The notes under the pieces: model-generated
Told to the model about the DNA's origin: nothing
The model's database searches: none
Seen by the model: only the letters and a program-made list of their open reading frames with translations
Made by a program: the position numbers and the translations under genes
Part shown: one piece after another, positions 5,811 through 9,229 of the stretch
Position numbering within the stretch: the stretch's first letter is position 1
Layout: each line of letters opens with the position of its first letter
Origin: JASFQI01 sp050115555
Lineage (GTDB): Bacteria > Desulfobacterota > DSM-4660 > Desulfatiglandales > HGW-15
DNA length: 9,229 bases
Direction: 5' to 3'
Assembly: GCA_050115555.1 (NCBI GenBank)
Contig: JASFQI010000192.1
Span: 1 to 9,229, forward strand

Positions 5811-7381
5811 ACCCAAAGCGCGCGCGCACGTCTTCCATCCGCCCCAAAGGCTCCGGAAAGCGGGAGCTGAAAAGATCCGTGAGGGTCGTGTTCGTGGCCT
5901 CCGAGATGGTCCCCTTTGCGAAGACCGGCGGCCTGGCCGACGTAGCCGGTGCCCTGCCCGACGCCCTGGCCCGGGAGGGCGCGGATGTGCAGTGCTTCAT
6001 CCCGGGGTATCGCTCCGTGCTGGAGCGATTCGGACCCCTGAAGGAGGCCTTGCCGGGGTTCTCCGTTCCCCTGGGTAAAGACCGCCTGTCCGTGTCCGTG
6101 CTCGAGGCCCGAACCGATTCGGGCACACCCGTTTTCGTCGTGCAGAGGGAGGATCTCTTTGACCGTCCCAACCTGTACGGGACGTCCGGGGAGGACTACT
6201 ACGACAACCTGGAGCGTTTCACCGTGTTCTCCCACGCGGTCCTGCACGCAACCGCGGCCATGGGGTTTGCCCCGCATATCCTCCACTGCCATGACTGGCA
6301 GACCGGGCTGATCCCTCCGCTGCTTCAAGGACCGTATGCCGGGTCCAGGGGCCTCAAAGACGCGGCAAGCGTGTTCACCGTTCACAACCTGGGGTACCAG
6401 GGCCTATTCTCCACGGACAAGCTGGCCTTGACCGGGCTCGACCGGGAACGCTTTTTCCATGTGGAAGGTCTCGAGTACTGGCGCGCGATCAGCCTGCTCA
6501 AGGCCGGACTCGTGTATGCGGATGCGGTCACGACCGTCAGCCCTGCGTATGCCCGGGAGATTCAGACGCCCGAGCTCGGCATGGGCATGGAGGGCGTGCT
6601 TGTCAAGCGAAGGAACGTGCTCCATGGCATCCTGAACGGCGCGGACTATGATCGCTGGAACCCCGGGACCGACCCGTTTCTTCCGGCCTCCTACGGCCCG
6701 GGGAGCCTGGTCGGTAAGGAACACTGTAAAGCGGCCCTGATCCAGGAGATGGGCCTGGGGCCGGATTGTGCCGAACGGCTCATTGCCGCGGTGATTTCCA
6801 GGCTCGACACCCAGAAGGGGCTGGACTGGATCGTGGAGATCCTGGAGGACATCCTGGCCCTGGATGTCGCCCTGGTGATCCTGGGGACCGGGAACGACCG
6901 GATCGAGGCCGATCTTCGGGAGGCGGAAAAGCGCGCGGGCAAGCGCATGGCGCTTCGCCTTTTGTTCGACGAGGCGCTCGCACACCGGATCATGGCCGGC
7001 GCAGACCTGTTCCTGATGCCTTCGCGCTACGAGCCGTGCGGTCTCACGCAGATGTACGCCCTGAAGTACGGAACGATTCCTGTGGTCCGAGCCACGGGTG
7101 GGCTCGAGGACACGGTCACGGCTTATGACCCCCGGTCCGGCAAAGGGACCGGATTCAAGTTCTCTCCTGCCGATGCCTCGGCCTTACTGGGCGCCGTGCG
7201 CGATGCCGTGAGGCTCTACGAGGACCGGGATGCCTGGAAGGCCGTCCAGAAGGCAGGCATGGAGGCGGACTTTTCCTGGGCTCAATCGGCCCGCGCCTAC
7301 CTGGAGGTCTATGGCGATGCCGTAAAAGCGCGGCAAACCGCGCGTTCCCTGAGGACCCCAAAAGGCGGTGGGGACAAATAG
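5807..7381 (+). CDS. glgA: Glycogen synthase (ADP-glucose:alpha-1,4-glucan glucosyltransferase), GT5
   Basis: Cytoplasmic retaining glucosyltransferase that extends alpha-1,4-glucan chains using ADP-glucose. The GT-B fold signatures are present: KTGGLADVAGALP (39-51; KTGGL binds ADP-glucose), HDWQT (162-166), TVHNLGYQG (191-199), ISRLDTQKGLD (330-340), the catalytic-domain SRYEPCGLTQMY (406-417) and TGGLEDTV (430-437). At 524 aa it is slightly longer than the usual 475-500 because of a basic tail of about 24 residues before VRVVFVASE. An in-frame GTG at 5879, with GGGAG 12 bases before it, would give a typical N-terminus and is a real alternative start. The listed ATG overlaps the stop of the preceding glycosyltransferase as ATGA, which suggests translational coupling. 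glgB follows after 12 bases. Confidence 0.96.
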   Translation: MNPKRARTSSIRPKGSGKRELKRSVRVVFVASEMVPFAKTGGLADVAGALPDALAREGADVQCFIPGYRSVLERFGPLKEALPGFSVPLGKDRLSVSVLEARTDSGTPVFVVQREDLFDRPNLYGTSGEDYYDNLERFTVFSHAVLHATAAMGFAPHILHCHDWQTGLIPPLLQGPYAGSRGLKDAASVFTVHNLGYQGLFSTDKLALTGLDRERFFHVEGLEYWRAISLLKAGLVYADAVTTVSPAYAREIQTPELGMGMEGVLVKRRNVLHGILNGADYDRWNPGTDPFLPASYGPGSLVGKEHCKAALIQEMGLGPDCAERLIAAVISRLDTQKGLDWIVEILEDILALDVALVILGTGNDRIEADLREAEKRAGKRMALRLLFDEALAHRIMAGADLFLMPSRYEPCGLTQMYALKYGTIPVVRATGGLEDTVTAYDPRSGKGTGFKFSPADASALLGAVRDAVRLYEDRDAWKAVQKAGMEADFSWAQSARAYLEVYGDAVKARQTARSLRTPKGGGDK

Positions 7382-7393
7382 GCTTATCCAAGC

Positions 7394-9229
7394 ATGGAGA
7401 TCGACTTGAGAAAAGATCAAGAAAAAGGACATTCCCAGGCGCAGGTCCAGTACGACCGATCGCTTCTTACGGAGGACGATCTTTTCCTTTTCAACGAGGG
7501 CAGTCATTTCCGGCTGTATGAAAAGCTTGGGGCCCACGTGATGCAGGACGGGCATTCGACAGGGACCCACTTTGCCGTGTGGGCGCCGGATGCCGAGGCC
7601 GTGTCCGTGGTAGGGCCGTTCAACGGCTGGATCCCGGGGCAGGCGCCCCTCAGTCCTCGCGGGAGCTCCGGTATCTGGGAAGGGTTCATCCCCGGGCTGG
7701 AAAGCGGGACCGCGTACAAGTACCACGTGGCATCCCGGTACGCAGGGTACCGGGCCGACAAGGCGGACCCGTTTGCCTTCGCCACGGAAGCCCCCCCGGC
7801 CACGGGGTCCATGACCTGGGACCTGAGTTACACCTGGGGCGACAGCGACTGGATGGCGAACCGAAAGGCCCGGAACGCGGCGGACGCTCCCATGGCCGTC
7901 TACGAGGTCCACCTGGGGTCCTGGCAGCGCATAGGGGAAGAGAACCGGCCCCTGACCTACCTGGAGCTGGCGGATCGGCTGGTCCCCTACGTGGTTGAGG
8001 CGGGGTTCACCCATGTGGAGTTCCTTCCCGTGATGGAGCACCCTTTTTACGGGTCCTGGGGATACCAGACGCTCGGCTACTTTGCGCCCACGCGGCGCTA
8101 CGGCACGCCGCAGGACTTCATGGCCCTGGTGGATACGCTTCACCAGGCAGGCGTGGGCGTCATTCTGGACTGGGTCCCTTCCCACTTTCCCAAGGACGGT
8201 CACGGGCTCGGGTACTTTGACGGGACCCACCTCTTCGAGCACGCGGACTCCCGGATGGGCCTGCACCCGGACTGGGACAGCCTGATCTTCAACTACGGGC
8301 GAAAAGAGGTCCAGTCCTACCTGATCAGCAGCGCGCTCTTCTGGTTGGACCGATACCACGCGGACGGCCTGCGCGTGGATGCCGTGGCCTCCATGCTCTA
8401 CCTGGACTACTCCAGGAAAGAGGGCGAGTGGATCCCCAACGCGTACGGCGGAAGGGAGAACCTCGAGGCCATTGCTTTTCTTCGGCGGTTCAACGAGACC
8501 GTGTACGAGGCCTACCCGGATGTACAGACCGTGGCCGAGGAGTCCACGGACTGGCCCATGGTCTCTAGGCCCACCTATGTGGGCGGGCTCGGGTTCGGCA
8601 TGAAGTGGGACATGGGCTGGATGCACGACACCCTGGCCTACATGGCCCACGATCCCCTGTTTCGAACCTTTCACCACAACCAGCTCACCTTTCGCCTGCT
8701 CTACGCGTTTCACGAGAACTTCACCCTGCCGTTGAGCCACGACGAGGTGGTCCACGGCAAGCGATCCCTGATCGAGAAGATGCCCGGGGACGCCTGGCAG
8801 AAGTTTGCGAACCTGAGGCTCCTTTTCGGGTACATGTATGCCCAGCCCGGGAAAAAGCTGCTGTTCATGGGGAGCGAGATCGGTCAGTGGAACGAGTGGT
8901 ACCACGAGACGTCCCTGGACTGGGACCTCCTGGACCGGGAGCCCCATGCCGGGGTCCTTCGATGGGTGAGCGACTTGAACCGGTTCTATCGGGAAGAAAC
9001 CGCGCTCCACGAGCTGGATTTCGGGCCCGAAGGGTTTGCGTGGATCGACTGCAACGACTCGAAGCAGAGCATTCTCAGCCTGCTACGAAAGGGGGAAAGG
9101 CCCGAAGACGTCCTGATCGCGGTGTGCAACTTCACCCCGCAGACCCTTTACGGGTACCGAATCGGCGCGCCCAAGGGGGGCACGTGGAAGGAGGTGCTCA
9201 ACAGCGACGCCTCGGCCTACGCGGGGAGC
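7394..9229 (+). CDS. glgB: 1,4-alpha-glucan branching enzyme, GH13, C-terminus cut off by window edge
   Basis: Moves alpha-1,4 chain segments to alpha-1,6 positions, making glycogen branches. The 612 visible codons are open to the right edge. After a short N-terminus comes a CBM48 module (about 37-150, with THFAVWAPDAEAVSVVG and FNGW), then the GH13 barrel: EVHLGSW (171-177), GFTHVEFLPVMEHP (204-217), the Tyr-rich GSWGYQTLGYFAPTRRYG (220-237), the nucleophile Asp329 in DGLRVDAV, the acid-base Glu382 in VAEEST, and Asp450 in LSHDEVVHGK. MGSEIGQWNEW (492-502) and the start of the all-beta C-domain follow. It has one N-terminal CBM48 and lacks the extra N1 domain of E. coli GlgB. Perhaps 15-40 residues are missing. 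The ATG at 7394 has a poor ribosome site; a TTG at 7406 has GGAG six bases upstream and is a possible start. It is the third gene of the operon. Confidence 0.96.
   Translation, partial: MEIDLRKDQEKGHSQAQVQYDRSLLTEDDLFLFNEGSHFRLYEKLGAHVMQDGHSTGTHFAVWAPDAEAVSVVGPFNGWIPGQAPLSPRGSSGIWEGFIPGLESGTAYKYHVASRYAGYRADKADPFAFATEAPPATGSMTWDLSYTWGDSDWMANRKARNAADAPMAVYEVHLGSWQRIGEENRPLTYLELADRLVPYVVEAGFTHVEFLPVMEHPFYGSWGYQTLGYFAPTRRYGTPQDFMALVDTLHQAGVGVILDWVPSHFPKDGHGLGYFDGTHLFEHADSRMGLHPDWDSLIFNYGRKEVQSYLISSALFWLDRYHADGLRVDAVASMLYLDYSRKEGEWIPNAYGGRENLEAIAFLRRFNETVYEAYPDVQTVAEESTDWPMVSRPTYVGGLGFGMKWDMGWMHDTLAYMAHDPLFRTFHHNQLTFRLLYAFHENFTLPLSHDEVVHGKRSLIEKMPGDAWQKFANLRLLFGYMYAQPGKKLLFMGSEIGQWNEWYHETSLDWDLLDREPHAGVLRWVSDLNRFYREETALHELDFGPEGFAWIDCNDSKQSILSLLRKGERPEDVLIAVCNFTPQTLYGYRIGAPKGGTWKEVLNSDASAYAGS

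Noticed and set aside
7184..9010. Open frame of 608 codons antisense to glgA and glgB
   Set aside because: Long antisense frames are common in GC-rich genes. The translation is rich in Val, Gly, Pro and His, without a domain, and it lies opposite catalytic motifs of GlgB.

Overview
The window reads as a piece of a GC-rich bacterial chromosome. Hand-counted 60-base lines run at about 68% G+C inside glgA (6901-6960) and about 37% in the AT-rich part of the largest intergenic stretch (1321-1380 and 1621-1680). Sigma-70-like promoters, AGGAGG-type ribosome sites and a Sec signal peptide fit a Gram-negative bacterium. The gene set and protein style (GlgC, stand-alone ComEA-like helix-hairpin-helix protein, MamB/FieF-like CDF, GT81-like glycosyltransferase beside GlgA and GlgB) suggest a Desulfobacterota (deltaproteobacterial) relative. 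That placement is an inference without any database search.

Layout, left to right: (1) the 5' 363 codons of glgC on the minus strand, running off the left edge, with a near-consensus promoter at 1174-1203; (2) an unusually long gene-free stretch, about 1091-1948, AT-rich in the middle, with several palindromes; (3) a small secreted ComEA-like protein on the plus strand (1949-2227); (4) a 200-bp convergent intergenic region with two strong inverted repeats; (5) a cation diffusion facilitator transporter on the minus strand (2434-3333); (6) a divergent promoter region; (7) a TatD-family metal-dependent hydrolase on the plus strand (3547-4320); (8) a leader with an extended -10 promoter candidate enclosed in a 51-bp inverted repeat; (9) a tight plus-strand operon: GT81-like glycosyltransferase (4545-5810), glgA (5807-7381, 4-base ATGA overlap) and glgB (7394 to the right edge, 12-base gap).

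The coherent biology is alpha-glucan (glycogen) synthesis. GlgC makes ADP-glucose, GlgA polymerises it and GlgB adds alpha-1,6 branches. glgC is transcribed away from glgA/glgB from its own promoter about 3.4 kb away, so precursor supply and polymer building are probably controlled separately. The notable partner is the GT81-like enzyme leading the operon. Its relatives glucosylate 3-phosphoglycerate or glycerate, which suggests a link between glycogen, a glucosylglycerate-type solute or a polymer primer, and the ADP-glucose pool. The comEA-like, CDF and tatD genes between the two glycogen loci have no evident link to this pathway.

No RNA gene, CRISPR array, insertion sequence or clear mobile element was found. 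The most plausible undescribed elements are the GT81-GlgA-GlgB arrangement and the palindromes that flank promoters.
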